Of a DNA stretch of 64,000 bases, positions 9,229-19,041 are shown one piece after another. The notes below the pieces were generated by a model, which worked only from the letters and a program-made list of their open reading frames with translations, was not told the DNA's origin and did not search any database. Numbering within the stretch: position 1 is the stretch's first letter; the number at the start of each line of letters is the position of its first letter. This DNA is from Bradyrhizobium sp. 199 (GTDB lineage: Bacteria > Pseudomonadota > Alphaproteobacteria > Rhizobiales > Xanthobacteraceae), in assembly GCF_023073355.1 (NCBI RefSeq), contig NZ_JADPJI010000005.1, positions 1 to 64,000 of the forward strand. The letters run 5' to 3'. Both the position numbers and the translations under genes were made by a program.

Positions 9229-10899
9229 ATGAACCGCCGACTGGACAATGACCGCACCATTCGCGCCCCCCGCGGCAGCGACATCAGCGCCAAAAGCTGG
9301 CTGACCGAAGCGCCGCTGCGCATGCTGATGAACAACCTCGATCCTGACGTCGCGGAGCGCCCGAGCGAGCTCGTCGTCTATGGCGGCATCGGCCGCGCTG
9401 CACGCGACTGGGAGAGCTTTGACCGGATCGTTGCGGCCCTGCGCAAGCTCGAGGCCGACCAGACGCTGCTGGTCCAGTCCGGCAAGCCGGTAGGTGTGTT
9501 CCGCACCCATGCGGACGCGCCGCGCGTGCTGATCGCGAACTCCAACATCGTGCCGCACTGGGCGACGCTCGATCATTTCAATGAGCTCGATCGCCTGGGC
9601 CTGATGATGTACGGCCAGATGACGGCGGGCTCCTGGATCTACATCGGCAGCCAGGGCATCGTGCAGGGCACCTACGAGACCTTCGTCGAGATTGGCCGAC
9701 GCCATTACGGCGGTAGTCTTGCCGGCAAATGGATTCTCACCGCAGGCCTTGGCGGCATGGGCGGCGCGCAGCCGCTGGCCGCGACCATGGCCGGCGCCTC
9801 GATGCTCGCCGTCGAATGCCAGCCGAGCCGCATCGAGATGCGGCTGCGCACCGGCTATCTCGACCAGCAGGCCGCAACGCTCGACGAAGCGCTGGCGATC
9901 ATGGCGGACGCCGCAAAGACGAAGAAGGCGGTCTCGGTCGGCCTGCTCGGCAACGCCGCGGAGATTTTTCCTGAGCTGGTGCGCCGTGGCGTCAAGCCCG
10001 ACGTCGTCACCGACCAGACCAGCGCGCACGATCCGGTCAACGGATATTTGCCGAAGAGGTGGACGCTCGCCGAGTGGGAAGCCAAGCGCGGCTCAGATCC
10101 GAAGGCGGTCGAACGCGCCTCCAAGACCTCGATGGTTGAGCACGTTCAGGCCATGCTGGATTTTCACGCGCAGGGCATTCCGACGCTCGACTACGGCAAC
10201 AACATCCGCCAGATGGCGCAGGACATGGGCCTGAAGAACGCCTTCGATTTCCCCGGCTTCGTTCCCGCCTATATCCGTCCGCTGTTCTGCCGCGGCGTCG
10301 GGCCGTTCCGCTGGGCTGCGCTCTCGGGTGATCCCGAGGACATCTTCAAGACCGACGCCAAGGTCAAGGAGCTGATGCCTGACGACAAGCACCTGCACAA
10401 TTGGCTCGACATGGCCAAGGCGCGCATCAAGTTCCAGGGCCTGCCGGCGCGGATCTGCTGGGTCGGCCTCGGCGATCGTCACCGGCTCGGCCTCGCCTTC
10501 AACGAGATGGTGGCACGCGGCGAGCTCAAGGCGCCGATCGTGATCGGCCGCGATCATCTCGATAGCGGCTCGGTGGCGAGCCCCAACCGTGAGACCGAGG
10601 CGATGAAGGACGGCTCGGACGCGGTGTCCGACTGGCCACTGCTCAACGCCCTGCTCAACTGCGCCAGCGGCGCGACCTGGGTGTCGCTGCATCATGGCGG
10701 CGGCGTCGGCATCGGCTATTCGCAGCATGCCGGCATGGTGATCGTCGCCGACGGCACGCCGGAAGCGGCCAAGCGCATCGAGCGCGTGCTCTGGAACGAT
10801 CCCGCCACCGGCGTCATGCGGCATGCTGATGCGGGCTATGACGCTGCAATCGACTGCGCCCATGACAAGGGGCTCGACCTGCCGAGCCTGGCGCGATAG
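9229..10899 (+). CDS. hutU: Urocanate hydratase HutU
   Basis: 556-aa NAD-dependent urocanase, which hydrates urocanate to imidazolonepropionate. The dinucleotide-binding GLGGMGGAQ segment lies near residue 173, and the conserved active-site Cys is in [10 protein letters not shown] near residue 351. Downstream motifs such as [11 protein letters not shown] are typical of the family. It starts 9 bp after the hutH stop, with a GAGAGG ribosome-binding site at the junction, and closes the hut operon. Confidence 0.95.
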   Translation: MNRRLDNDRTIRAPRGSDISAKSWLTEAPLRMLMNNLDPDVAERPSELVVYGGIGRAARDWESFDRIVAALRKLEADQTLLVQSGKPVGVFRTHADAPRVLIANSNIVPHWATLDHFNELDRLGLMMYGQMTAGSWIYIGSQGIVQGTYETFVEIGRRHYGGSLAGKWILTAGLGGMGGAQPLAATMAGASMLAVECQPSRIEMRLRTGYLDQQAATLDEALAIMADAAKTKKAVSVGLLGNAAEIFPELVRRGVKPDVVTDQTSAHDPVNGYLPKRWTLAEWEAKRGSDPKAVERASKTSMVEHVQAMLDFHAQGIPTLDYGNNIRQMAQDMGLKNAFDFPGFVPAYIRPLFCRGVGPFRWAALSGDPEDIFKTDAKVKELMPDDKHLHNWLDMAKARIKFQGLPARICWVGLGDRHRLGLAFNEMVARGELKAPIVIGRDHLDSGSVASPNRETEAMKDGSDAVSDWPLLNALLNCASGATWVSLHHGGGVGIGYSQHAGMVIVADGTPEAAKRIERVLWNDPATGVMRHADAGYDAAIDCAHDKGLDLPSLAR

Positions 10900-10946
10900 C
10901 CGCAGCTTTCGGTCACTCTCCCGAAGGGCCGCCCACCCGGACCCTC

Positions 10947-10987
10947 CATCCTGAAGGCCCGCCAACGGCGGGCGTCGCGAAGGATGG
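10947..10987 (+). terminator. Nested stem-loop after hutU
   Basis: The inner stem gcccgcc/ggcgggc (10957-10963, 10967-10973; loop AAC) lies within an outer pair ccatcct/aggatgg (10947-10953, 10981-10987). A further imperfect pair around 10914 and 11034 encloses it. It separates hutU from the convergent beta-lactamase gene and probably ends both transcripts, although no T run is present. Confidence 0.5.
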
Positions 10988-11063
10988 CCACAGCCGAGAC
11001 CGCTGCCGTCGGCGATTGACCGCTCCCGGTTCGGGGAGAGGTCATAGCCGCATCCGATGGCCG

Positions 11064-11948
11064 TTACTTCTTTTCGAGCGCCGCGGTCTGCTTGGCCAGT
11101 TGCTTGTCGAAATCCTCCGACAGGCCGGTCACGTAGGTCGCAAGCTCGCCGGGTTTGACGAACGGATTCGGGGCGCCGTCTTTCATCTGCGCCCGCTTGG
11201 CCTGCATGCCATAGACCTCCGGGTGCGGCCCGAGCAGCACGTCGATCTTCATCGCCTTGGCCTTGACGTAGGTCGCCCGGTAATCGTCGACAATGCCGGG
11301 ATAGGTCGGCTGACCGACCAACCTGTTCAGTGCCACCGTGCCACTGCAGAAGAACAGCACCTCGCGGTTCTGGTCGCCGTCCTTGGCGGTCATCTCCCAG
11401 CTCGTGCAGCCCGGCGAGTGGCCGGGCGTTGCATGTGCGGTGAGCGTCGTGTCGCCAAGCGTGACCTTGTCGCCTTCCTTTACGGTGCGATCGACCTTCA
11501 CCGCGGGAAAGGTGAGATCCTCGTTCTTCTCGTCGCCGGGATAGTAGCCGCCTTCGAGCAGAGGCTTGTCGCGCTCGCCAGCCACCAGCTGCGCACCCGT
11601 TTCCTTCTTGATCTCGGCAAAACCACCGGTGTGATCGAGATGCGCGTGCGAGTTGAGAACGACCTTGATGTCGGAAACCTTGAAGCCGAGCTTGACGATG
11701 TTGTCCTTGATCATGCCGGTCGACTGGGACATCGCCGTGTCCATCAGGATCAGGCCCTCCGATGTCTTAATGATATAGACGGCAATGCCTTCGGTCCCGA
11801 CATAGTAGATGTTGCCAATGAGCTGGAACGGCTCGAACGGTGCTGTCCACTTCTGCATGGCCGTCGCCAGGAAATCCTTGAGGGTCTGCGCTTGCGCGCC
11901 CGTTGCCAACAGTGCCAGTGCGCACAATGCGGCCGTGAGTGTTCTCAT
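11064..11948 (-). CDS. Subclass B3 metallo-beta-lactamase, BJP-1 type
   Basis: 294-aa exported zinc hydrolase. A Sec signal peptide (cleavage after AQA at residue 20) precedes the metallo-beta-lactamase fold. The B3 zinc ligands are all in place: HAHLDH (His101, His103, Asp105, His106), PGHSPG (His177) and GPHPEVYG (His242). The mature sequence closely matches my memory of BJP-1 from Bradyrhizobium japonicum/diazoefficiens along its whole length. The start is set by the signal peptide. It is monocistronic and convergent with hutU. A periplasmic beta-lactamase role is known for BJP-1; resistance in this organism is inferred. Confidence 0.9.
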   Translation of the reverse strand: MRTLTAALCALALLATGAQAQTLKDFLATAMQKWTAPFEPFQLIGNIYYVGTEGIAVYIIKTSEGLILMDTAMSQSTGMIKDNIVKLGFKVSDIKVVLNSHAHLDHTGGFAEIKKETGAQLVAGERDKPLLEGGYYPGDEKNEDLTFPAVKVDRTVKEGDKVTLGDTTLTAHATPGHSPGCTSWEMTAKDGDQNREVLFFCSGTVALNRLVGQPTYPGIVDDYRATYVKAKAMKIDVLLGPHPEVYGMQAKRAQMKDGAPNPFVKPGELATYVTGLSEDFDKQLAKQTAALEKK

Positions 11949-12124
11949 GGTTTGCCTCCCGTAGTGTTCTTGTCGTTTTAATCGGCCCGATGTCGCGGCT
12001 CGACCCCTGCGCAGGTTACGTTGCAGGCCGCGTTGCGGGCAACCGCTTCGCATGCGGAAAAATTCATACGTCGCCCGGGAACAACGGCATGTCGGCGGGA
12101 AAGCCGCGCTTTAGGTTGTTGTTT

Positions 12125-12174
12125 AAGCATGATCTTTTCGGAAAACCGCTGCGCACTTTTTGCCGATCATGCTT
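12125..12174. repeat. Palindromic intergenic repeat
   Basis: A 10-bp arm (aagcatgatc, 12125-12134) is inverted at 12165-12174 (gatcatgctt) around a ttttcggaaaaccg...cttttgccg core. This is a form of a widespread Rhizobiales intergenic element. It lies directly after the stop of the small plug-like gene on the minus strand and may act as its transcript end. Confidence 0.65.
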
Positions 12175-12456
12175 TTAGCGCCCGATGGTCACGCCGGCGG
12201 TCGAGCGCATGGCGGCTCTCAGGCTGGTCGCGTTCATGTCGTCGAGCATTCGTCGCGTCAGCACGGTGGTCTGGCCCGGCGTGTTGAGGATCGGCTCTCC
12301 GCGCGAGGAAGAGAGCCTGTCGGCGTTGTAGGAGGCGGACGGATCGGTGGCGGGAACGGCAGCGACTGCATGACGTGGCCGTTTGCCCGCGGCGATGGCT
12401 GGCTGCGAAGCGCAGGAGGCGGCGATCACGACCAGAAGCAACGAGCTTGCGCGCAT
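12175..12456 (-). CDS. Small exported protein with TonB-plug-like C-terminus
   Basis: 93-aa protein with a signal peptide (MRASSLLLVVIAASCAS..., cleavage near AIA/AG). The C-terminal half (PGQTTVLTRRMLDDMNATSL, then LRAAMRSTAGVTIG) reads like the first part of a TonB-dependent-receptor plug domain and then stops. No barrel-coding sequence follows downstream; a palindromic repeat does. It could be a remnant of a receptor gene broken by the repeat, or a small stand-alone protein. Function unknown. Confidence 0.6.
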   Translation of the reverse strand: MRASSLLLVVIAASCASQPAIAAGKRPRHAVAAVPATDPSASYNADRLSSSRGEPILNTPGQTTVLTRRMLDDMNATSLRAAMRSTAGVTIGR

Positions 12457-12518
12457 ATGCGATCTCCCCCTGCGGGATATCTGCCTAGCACACATGACAG
12501 CGATCGCGGAAGAAAGGA

Positions 12519-13793
12519 TCAGGCAAGAGCGGCCTGGCGTTCCCGCGGTTCGCGGACGCGCTCGATTTTCCCAGGCTCGGCGAGTCGCGTGAAACTGCGA
12601 TGGCTCGCCTGCGCCGGCGCTTCGACGATGACGCCTTCACAGACGATCTGTCCGCCAAGCATCTTGAATTCCAGCTTGTCGTAACGCGGCATCGTCTCGC
12701 CGGGCTCGGGCGGCAGCAGCCCGACGCTCCCCTGGATGTTCAGCGTGGCTTCGCCGGCGCCGTACAGCCGCGGATTCCACATCCTGATCCCGGTTTCCGC
12801 CCAGCGCTGCCGGATCAGCGCGGTGCGATCGGCAGGTTCCGCGGCTCTTGCGCGAACTCTCGGTACGTTGCGGCTTTCGGGAGAAGGAGACACGAGAGCC
12901 AGCTCGATCTCGGTAGCGAGGCCGGCTGTGTTGGCGGAACACTGCGCGGCGGCTATCGCTGCGACGGGGGCAGCAACGTCCACAACAGCCGGCTCGATTT
13001 CCACCGCGGCACGGGGGGAGGGAACGCTGTCGAAATGTTCCTCGGGAACGGGTTCTGCCGCCAGCACTTCGCTATCGGCAGGCGCGACACCCGGCTCGTC
13101 CACGGCGGCTTCGCCATCCACGATGACGTCAAGGCAATGATCCTCGTTGACGACAAGAGCGGGAGCATCAACCGGAGTGCTCGCGACGGCGATAGAAGAG
13201 GGCGATGCCTCCTCCGCGACAACGAACTCCGCGTTGCTCGGGAGTGCGGGACGTGGATCGCTGCCGATGACGAGTTCGGCGTCGACCGCTTCGCAGGCGA
13301 TGGCGACCGCGGCCGGCTGCGCATTGACGCCCTCGAGCTTCGCCCCGGTTTCGACAGCCGGGTCATTGCTGGCGACGGGCTCGGGAACATCGGCTGTCGC
13401 GATGTCGATCTCGATGGTCGAGACCGAAGCCTCCTCCACGATGACCGGCTCGATTTCCGACGGCGTCTCCGGCGAGGAATCGTCGCCGCTGGCATCGGTG
13501 GGTGCTGCCGGCGGGCTCTCCGCCATGACGGCGACTGCGGTAGCATCCTCAGTGGAGGGAGCCGCACCTGCGATCTCGGCGTCGTCTCGCGCTGAAACCG
13601 TGCTGATATCGCTGATCTGATCCGAAGTCGTTTCCGCCACGACCTGGGCGACGTCTTCGGCGATGACAGGCGCGACGTCTGCGGCGAGCGGCGTGACATC
13701 AATGTTGCCGCCATGCGGCACAGGCCGAAGCCCGGCGAATGCCCATTTCACCACGGGGATGCGGCGCAGCAACGATATCAGTCTCGAAAGCAC
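12519..13793 (-). CDS. Long acidic Ala/Val/Glu-rich protein of unknown function
   Basis: About 424 aa from the GTG chosen. A short basic, hydrophobic N-terminus (LSRLISLLRRIPVVKWAF) is followed by roughly 280 residues of low-complexity sequence rich in Ala, Val, Glu, Asp and Pro, with repeated motifs of the kind VVAEEAS and VIVEEAS. It ends in a more globular C-terminal module (IRQRWAETGIRMWNPRLYG, then GGQIVCEGVIVEAP). Codon periodicity supports coding. The start is uncertain: a GTG at 14069 is open in frame, but the sequence before 13793 does not look protein-like. The middle is probably disordered and the C-terminal module the conserved part. I do not recognise a function. Confidence 0.6.
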   Translation of the reverse strand: MLSRLISLLRRIPVVKWAFAGLRPVPHGGNIDVTPLAADVAPVIAEDVAQVVAETTSDQISDISTVSARDDAEIAGAAPSTEDATAVAVMAESPPAAPTDASGDDSSPETPSEIEPVIVEEASVSTIEIDIATADVPEPVASNDPAVETGAKLEGVNAQPAAVAIACEAVDAELVIGSDPRPALPSNAEFVVAEEASPSSIAVASTPVDAPALVVNEDHCLDVIVDGEAAVDEPGVAPADSEVLAAEPVPEEHFDSVPSPRAAVEIEPAVVDVAAPVAAIAAAQCSANTAGLATEIELALVSPSPESRNVPRVRARAAEPADRTALIRQRWAETGIRMWNPRLYGAGEATLNIQGSVGLLPPEPGETMPRYDKLEFKMLGGQIVCEGVIVEAPAQASHRSFTRLAEPGKIERVREPRERQAALA

Positions 13794-14157
13794 TGGGAGT
13801 TGTCCAGGAGGTACTCGGCGTGAGGCAATCGCTGATTCGCCAGCAATATGAAAAACTGCCTCGGCCGTCACACCCGTGTCAATGTAAGGGAGATCAATTG
13901 CAGAACATCCGCACCTTCGGCGCGCGGTGACCGCAACACAGTGCACCCGACCTAAACGTGTCTTCGAAAGCAAAGGAGAGGAAACGTGATCACAAAATCT
14001 GTTTGGCCCTCGCGAGGCCTTTCGAAATCGGGATCGCAGAGCGTCCGCCGCCTGCCAAGATATTGTCACGGTCGCTGATCAATTCCTGTCGGTCCGTGGG
14101 AGGGGACGACGATCCCCTCCCGGAACTCCGATCTTCCGACTATTTGCGATCTTCCGA
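13794..14157. other. Gene-free stretch between the acidic protein and the Gly/Ser-rich exported protein
   Basis: No convincing gene. The acidic protein's frame stays open through most of it but its translation is not protein-like. An AAAGGAGAGG motif before a GTG at about 13986 on the plus strand leads only to a 30-codon frame. The promoter of the acidic gene should lie here. The 3' end includes an 18-bp tandem duplication listed separately. Confidence 0.5.
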
Positions 14158-14165
14158 CTATTTGC
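14130..14165. repeat. 18-bp perfect tandem duplication over a stop codon
   Basis: gatcttccgactatttgc occurs twice head-to-tail (14130-14147 and 14148-14165). It spans the TAG that ends the Gly/Ser-rich exported protein. Because 18 is a multiple of three, the stop is duplicated in frame. Confidence 0.85.
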
Positions 14166-14457
14166 CCGAGCCAGCACCGCTGCCCGAGCCTGCGCCGCCG
14201 CCAGAGGCGCCACCGGCCTGGCTGCCCATATTGTTGGTGTTGGTGCCGCCGGCCGACGGCTGCGCACCCTTGCTGTCGCTGGCCTCGTTCTGCATGTTCG
14301 ACGACCGTCCTGTCGTCATGCCCTTGGTGGCGGGACCTCGCGATGAGGGGCCGACGTCGCTTTGGTCGGAGGCGCCCGGAGCGGGTTGTGTCTGCGCGAC
14401 GGCGCCACCGGTCGCCAGCGCCATGATGCATGCGGATGCCAAGATGATCTGCTTCAT
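14158..14457 (-). CDS. Small exported Gly/Ser-rich protein, unknown function
   Basis: 99 aa. A signal peptide (MKQIILASACIMALATGGAV, cleavage near AVA/QT) precedes a fully low-complexity mature region rich in Gly, Ser, Asn, Gln and Ala that ends in alternating Gly/Ser. The ATG is set by the signal peptide and an upstream AAGGAGAAT ribosome-binding site. The mature part is likely disordered in the periplasm or outside the cell. Two similar exported, disordered small proteins occur elsewhere in the window. It is divergent from tupA. Confidence 0.7.
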   Translation of the reverse strand: MKQIILASACIMALATGGAVAQTQPAPGASDQSDVGPSSRGPATKGMTTGRSSNMQNEASDSKGAQPSAGGTNTNNMGSQAGGASGGGAGSGSGAGSGK

Positions 14458-14619
14458 TGGATTCTCCTTGACTTTACATCCCGACAATCCGCCTGAGCCA
14501 ACGACGTTCCTGCCGCTTTGCAGCCACCCGTTCAACTCTCTGCGGCTTTAACATCGGGGGTTCCCCTCTTCATCGACAGGGACTATTCAGGTCCGTCATT
14601 GTTGGTTGAGGAACGACGC

Positions 14620-15429
14620 ATGAAGAAGATTGCTGCCCTGGGAGCGGTACTGCTCTGGTCCACCATCGCATTCGCGCAGGATCGCTCCATCACAGTCGCC
14701 TCGACCACCTCGACGGAACAATCAGGCCTGTTCGGCCATCTGCTGCCGCTGTTCACGAAGGCGGGGGGCATCGGCGTGAAGGTCGTCGCCGTCGGCACCG
14801 GCCAGGCGCTGGATATCGGGCGGCGCGGCGATGCCGACGTGGTGTTCGTCCATGACAGGCCCGCCGAAGACAAGTTCATGTCGGAAGGGCAAGGCGTGAA
14901 GCGCTTCGACGTCATGTACAACGACTTCGTCATCGTCGGCCCGAACAGCGATCCCGCAAAGATTGCCGGCGGCAAGGACGTTGCGGACGCGCTGCGCAAG
15001 ATCGCGGCGGCGAAGGCGCCGTTCATCTCGCGCGGCGACAAGTCCGGCACGCATGCCGCCGAGCTCCGGCTTTGGAAGGAAGCGGGCGTCGACATCGGCG
15101 CGGCGAAGGACAATTGGTACCGGGAGATCGGCCAGGGCATGGGCCCGGCGCTGAACATGGCCTCGTCGTCGAACGCCTATCTGCTTTCGGACCGGGGCAC
15201 GTGGCTGTCGTTCAAGAACCGTGGCGAACTCGCCATCCTGACCGAAGGGGACAAGCGACTGTTCAACCAGTACGGCGTCATGCTGGTGAATCCCGCCACG
15301 CATCCGAACGTGAAGGCGAAGGACGGGCAGGCCTTCATCGACTGGCTCGTCTCCCCGAAGGGACAGGAGGCGATCGCCGGGCACAAGGTCGGCGGCGAGC
15401 AGCTATTTTTCCCCAACGCGTCCCACTAG
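14620..15429 (+). CDS. tupA: Tungstate ABC transporter substrate-binding protein TupA
   Basis: 269-aa periplasmic binding protein. A signal peptide (cleavage near AFA/QD, about residue 19) is followed by the VASTTSTEQSGLF motif of TupA/WtpA-like tungstate-binding proteins and then the GDADVVFVHDRPAEDKF and RGDKSGTHAAEL segments. The start has GAGGA upstream. The gene ends inside the last codons of tupB, which runs in the opposite direction. Known family members deliver tungstate for tungsten or molybdenum enzymes; that ligand is inferred here. Confidence 0.87.
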   Translation: MKKIAALGAVLLWSTIAFAQDRSITVASTTSTEQSGLFGHLLPLFTKAGGIGVKVVAVGTGQALDIGRRGDADVVFVHDRPAEDKFMSEGQGVKRFDVMYNDFVIVGPNSDPAKIAGGKDVADALRKIAAAKAPFISRGDKSGTHAAELRLWKEAGVDIGAAKDNWYREIGQGMGPALNMASSSNAYLLSDRGTWLSFKNRGELAILTEGDKRLFNQYGVMLVNPATHPNVKAKDGQAFIDWLVSPKGQEAIAGHKVGGEQLFFPNASH

Positions 15430-16101
15430 CAGGAAGGCGACGGTCGACACCGCCACGCTCAGTGCGAGCAGGATCAGCCCGAGCCCGAGTGCCAGCGGCA
15501 GGTCGCCTTTGCTGGTCTCCAGCGCGATCGCGGTCGTCATCGTGCGCGTGAAGCCGCGGATGTTGCCGCCGACGATGAGGATGGCGCCAACCTCGGCGAT
15601 GGCACGTCCGAACGCCGCGAGAAAGGCCGTCAGCAGCGAGGTTCGACCGAGCGCGAACAGCAAGCCGATGCTGCGCAGTGTCGACAGCCCGTCGATCCGT
15701 GCCAGGTCGCCATATTCTGCCCACAGCAGGCTCGCTGGCCGGTGCACCAGTGCGACCACGATCGGTGTCGCGAGCAGCGCCTGCGCGATCACCATGGCCG
15801 CCGGCGTGAACAACAGGCCGGCCGCCCCGAGGGGGCCGGACCGCGACAACAGAAGATAAAGCGCGAGCCCGACCACGACCGGCGGAAGACCAAGCAAGGC
15901 ATTGGTCAGGACAATGATAACCTGCCGTCCGCGGAACCGGGTGATCGCAAGCAGGACTCCGAACGGCGCGCCGATCAGAAGCGCGACGATGCTGGCGGTG
16001 AGGCTGACGCGCACCGACAAGGCGACGATGCCCAGAAGTTCGGCATCGGCCTCGCCGATCAGCGTGAAGGCGGCCGTGATAGATTGCGCGAAGTCGTTCA
16101 T
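15403..16101 (-). CDS. tupB: Tungstate ABC transporter permease TupB
   Basis: 232-aa inner-membrane permease with about five to six hydrophobic segments and the coupling region FGRAIAEVGAILIVGGNIRG, characteristic of TupB. It is the natural partner of TupA but is encoded on the other strand, and the two genes overlap tail-to-tail by 27 bp. A matching ATPase (TupC) is not in this window on either side. Unlinked or differently timed expression of the two parts would be unusual for an ABC importer. Confidence 0.87.
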   Translation of the reverse strand: MNDFAQSITAAFTLIGEADAELLGIVALSVRVSLTASIVALLIGAPFGVLLAITRFRGRQVIIVLTNALLGLPPVVVGLALYLLLSRSGPLGAAGLLFTPAAMVIAQALLATPIVVALVHRPASLLWAEYGDLARIDGLSTLRSIGLLFALGRTSLLTAFLAAFGRAIAEVGAILIVGGNIRGFTRTMTTAIALETSKGDLPLALGLGLILLALSVAVSTVAFLLVGRVGEK

Positions 16102-16564
16102 CCGGCCTGATGCCGTTGCGCCGGCTCGATGCCGGTGATCCCGATCAAATCCATCGCGAAATCCCTCGCCCTCAGCAGCTTGCCCCGCCAGCTCGGCCTA
16201 CGTCGGCCGCGGACGGGGTCGTTCACGCACATCCTCGGATGGCAGCTGCACCGGTTCTGGCCGCTGTGCTCGCCACAATCAAGAGGTCGCAATCCCGGAT
16301 GTTGGGGGTGGGCTCTCGTCCATGTGACATCGGGGTGCCCGATGTCGTTCGACCACGTCGGGCCGCCCGACACAGAATCGGGCAGTTCGGGCGGGCATAG
16401 CCCAAATCCTCCAGGCCGGCGCTAGATGGCTTTATTCCGCCCATGGATGCTTTAAGGAAGGGGCAGGGTCGGGTCGCACCCTCAGTGCCAGACCCTGACG
16501 CGGGAAACAGGTGGGGGCCGGAGCGATGCTGGCAGACCCTCACGATGAGAAGGATAGGACGCAA
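16102..16564. other. Gene-free stretch between tupB and 3-hydroxyacyl-CoA dehydrogenase
   Basis: Searched for a TupC ATPase and found none: no Walker A or ABC signature in any frame. A 91-codon open frame on the minus strand ends in an ATGA overlap with tupB, but its Cys/His/Arg-rich sequence matches nothing I know and it is not called. The promoters for tupB (leftward) and for the dehydrogenase (rightward) should lie here. Confidence 0.5.
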
Positions 16565-17416
<852 letters not shown>

Positions 17417-17545
17417 TCAGGGCGCCGGGCTTCGGCGTGCGCGCCGGATTCCGCACTTTGCGCTGCGACAAAGACGGCGCGCGCAATCGGCCCGACAATC
17501 TCGAACGGACGGACTGCAGGAACAACGGAACGGAGCGCGAAGGAC

Positions 17546-18010
17546 ATGTCGGATCGACTGATGGCCGAGCGCGAGGCGGCGGCCGGGCGGCGGAATCTGT
17601 TGATCCAGGATGCGATCGAGCGCACCGGGATCACTGAGGAGATGATCGGGGAACTCGTCACCCGCTTCTACGGGCGCGTTCGCGAAGACGCACGGCTGGG
17701 ACCGGTGTTTGGGGTCGTGCAGAATTGGGACGAGCATCTCGCCAAGCTCAGGGATTTCTGGTCCTCTGTTGTGCTGATGAGCGGCCGATACCAGGGCTCG
17801 CCAATGCGGGCACATCTGCCGCTGAGTCTGGTCGGCGCTCATTTCGATCGCTGGCTCGATCTGTTCGAGCAGAGCGCGCGCGAGGTTTGCCCACCGCCGG
17901 CGGCTGCGCTGTTCATCGACAAGGCGCGTCGCATCGCCGACAGTTTCGAAATGGCGTCGGCGACGGTCGCTGGTTCTATCGCGGCGCCGCGCCACGTGCT
18001 CAGGCCCTGA
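17546..18010 (+). CDS. Group III truncated haemoglobin
   Basis: 154-aa haem protein of the two-over-two globin fold. Group III markers are visible: FYGRVREDARLGPVF in the B-C region, DFWSSVVLMSGRYQGSPM in the E-F region, the proximal His in MRAHLPL, and HFDRWLDLF in the G helix. Members bind O2 or NO; the role here (NO or oxygen handling) is not shown by sequence. The start has GCGAAGGAC upstream. It follows the hydroxyacyl-CoA dehydrogenase and is closed by a hairpin. Confidence 0.85.
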   Translation: MSDRLMAEREAAAGRRNLLIQDAIERTGITEEMIGELVTRFYGRVREDARLGPVFGVVQNWDEHLAKLRDFWSSVVLMSGRYQGSPMRAHLPLSLVGAHFDRWLDLFEQSAREVCPPPAAALFIDKARRIADSFEMASATVAGSIAAPRHVLRP

Positions 18011-18022
18011 CGACCAGCGGCT

Positions 18023-18041
18023 GCCCGCAAAATATGCGGGC
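18023..18041 (+). terminator. Hairpin after the globin gene
   Basis: Stem gcccgca/tgcgggc (18023-18029, 18035-18041) with an AAATA loop, 13 bp after the globin stop. No T run follows; likely a transcript end. Confidence 0.5.
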
Positions 18042-18270
18042 GCATCGTGCCGCGTTTGCGGAGCGCGATGCATGCGCTGCACCAATTCCAACATCATTGG
18101 TCTGATCTGCAAAATCGTCATGCGGATCGCCCGGCGCGACGTTGAAATTGCGAAAACGCGCTTGAATGGATTCATCCTCGCTCAATCACCGCGAGCAAAG
18201 CCATATTGATGCGCTGCGGTGCCAACTCTTCGCCTTTTTTTCGGCAGAGTTCCAGCGCCTCCTTGCAAAC

Positions 18271-18924
18271 ATGTCCCGCACATCGTTCACGACCAATTCC
18301 TCATCGTCCGGAAACATCACGGAACCCGAAGCCGACCCGTGCGCCGAGCAGACGCGGCGAACGGTTCTGCTTGGCGCAATCGCGACCACCGCCTGCCTCG
18401 GTTGTTCCGCGTACGCGCGTGCGGGCGAGGATCCGCCCGGCTCCGACGAACGGCCCCAGAAAGGCGATGTGCTCGTCTTCGCCGAAGGCGACAACGAAGG
18501 AAAGCTCATCACCGCGGCCGACCTGTCCGCTGGTGGACCGCCGGTGCATGCCTGGCCGAAGGATCCCAAGACATCGGTGGTGCGCAGCGCCTCGCGACTC
18601 AACGAGATCCTGATTATCAGGCTCGATCCCGCCGAGCTCGACGAGAAGACCCGCGAGCGCGCCGTCGACGGCATCATCGCCTATTCGGCGATCTGCTCTC
18701 ACGCCGGCTGTCCGGTCACGGCCTGGGTGAAGAGCGATGTCGGCGACAAGGAGGTGTTCAAGTGCATGTGTCACAACTCCGAATACGATCCTCGTGCGGG
18801 CGCACAGGTCGTGTTCGGGCCGGCGCCGCGACGGCTCGCTTCGCTACCGCTGGCGCTCTCCGACGGCTCGCTCAGCGTCGCCGGCAACTTCATCGGAAAG
18901 GTAGGTGGCGCGCAGCCGGGATGA
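18271..18924 (+). CDS. Tat-exported Rieske [2Fe-2S] protein
   Basis: 217-aa electron-transfer protein. A Tat-like leader (TRRTVLLGAIATTACLG, residues 28-44) is followed by a Rieske domain with cluster ligands in ICSHAGC (Cys142, His144) and CMCHNSEYD (Cys165, His168); Cys147 and Cys167 can form the usual disulfide. The start is uncertain because no good ribosome-binding site is seen; an ATG 35 codons upstream is open but makes the leader implausibly long. It lies 117 bp before a PQQ alcohol dehydrogenase on the same strand and could accept electrons from it, or serve another periplasmic oxidoreductase such as the molybdenum pair downstream. Confidence 0.82.
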   Translation: MSRTSFTTNSSSSGNITEPEADPCAEQTRRTVLLGAIATTACLGCSAYARAGEDPPGSDERPQKGDVLVFAEGDNEGKLITAADLSAGGPPVHAWPKDPKTSVVRSASRLNEILIIRLDPAELDEKTRERAVDGIIAYSAICSHAGCPVTAWVKSDVGDKEVFKCMCHNSEYDPRAGAQVVFGPAPRRLASLPLALSDGSLSVAGNFIGKVGGAQPG

Positions 18925-19041
18925 TGGACAGTGCGGGCCCGCGCCCGCTCACGAGAGACCGCATCCGCCACGGGGCGGACGGCGGGACGAACGACAAGAA
19001 TTCAACACAAGAATTCAAACGGATGAAAAAGGGGAACGTCC

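Noticed and set aside
16098..16373. 91-codon minus-strand frame with an ATGA overlap to tupB
   Set aside because: Considered as a remnant of tupC or a regulator. It has no Walker motifs or helix-turn-helix and its composition (Cys, His, Arg, Trp) is like random GC-rich sequence.
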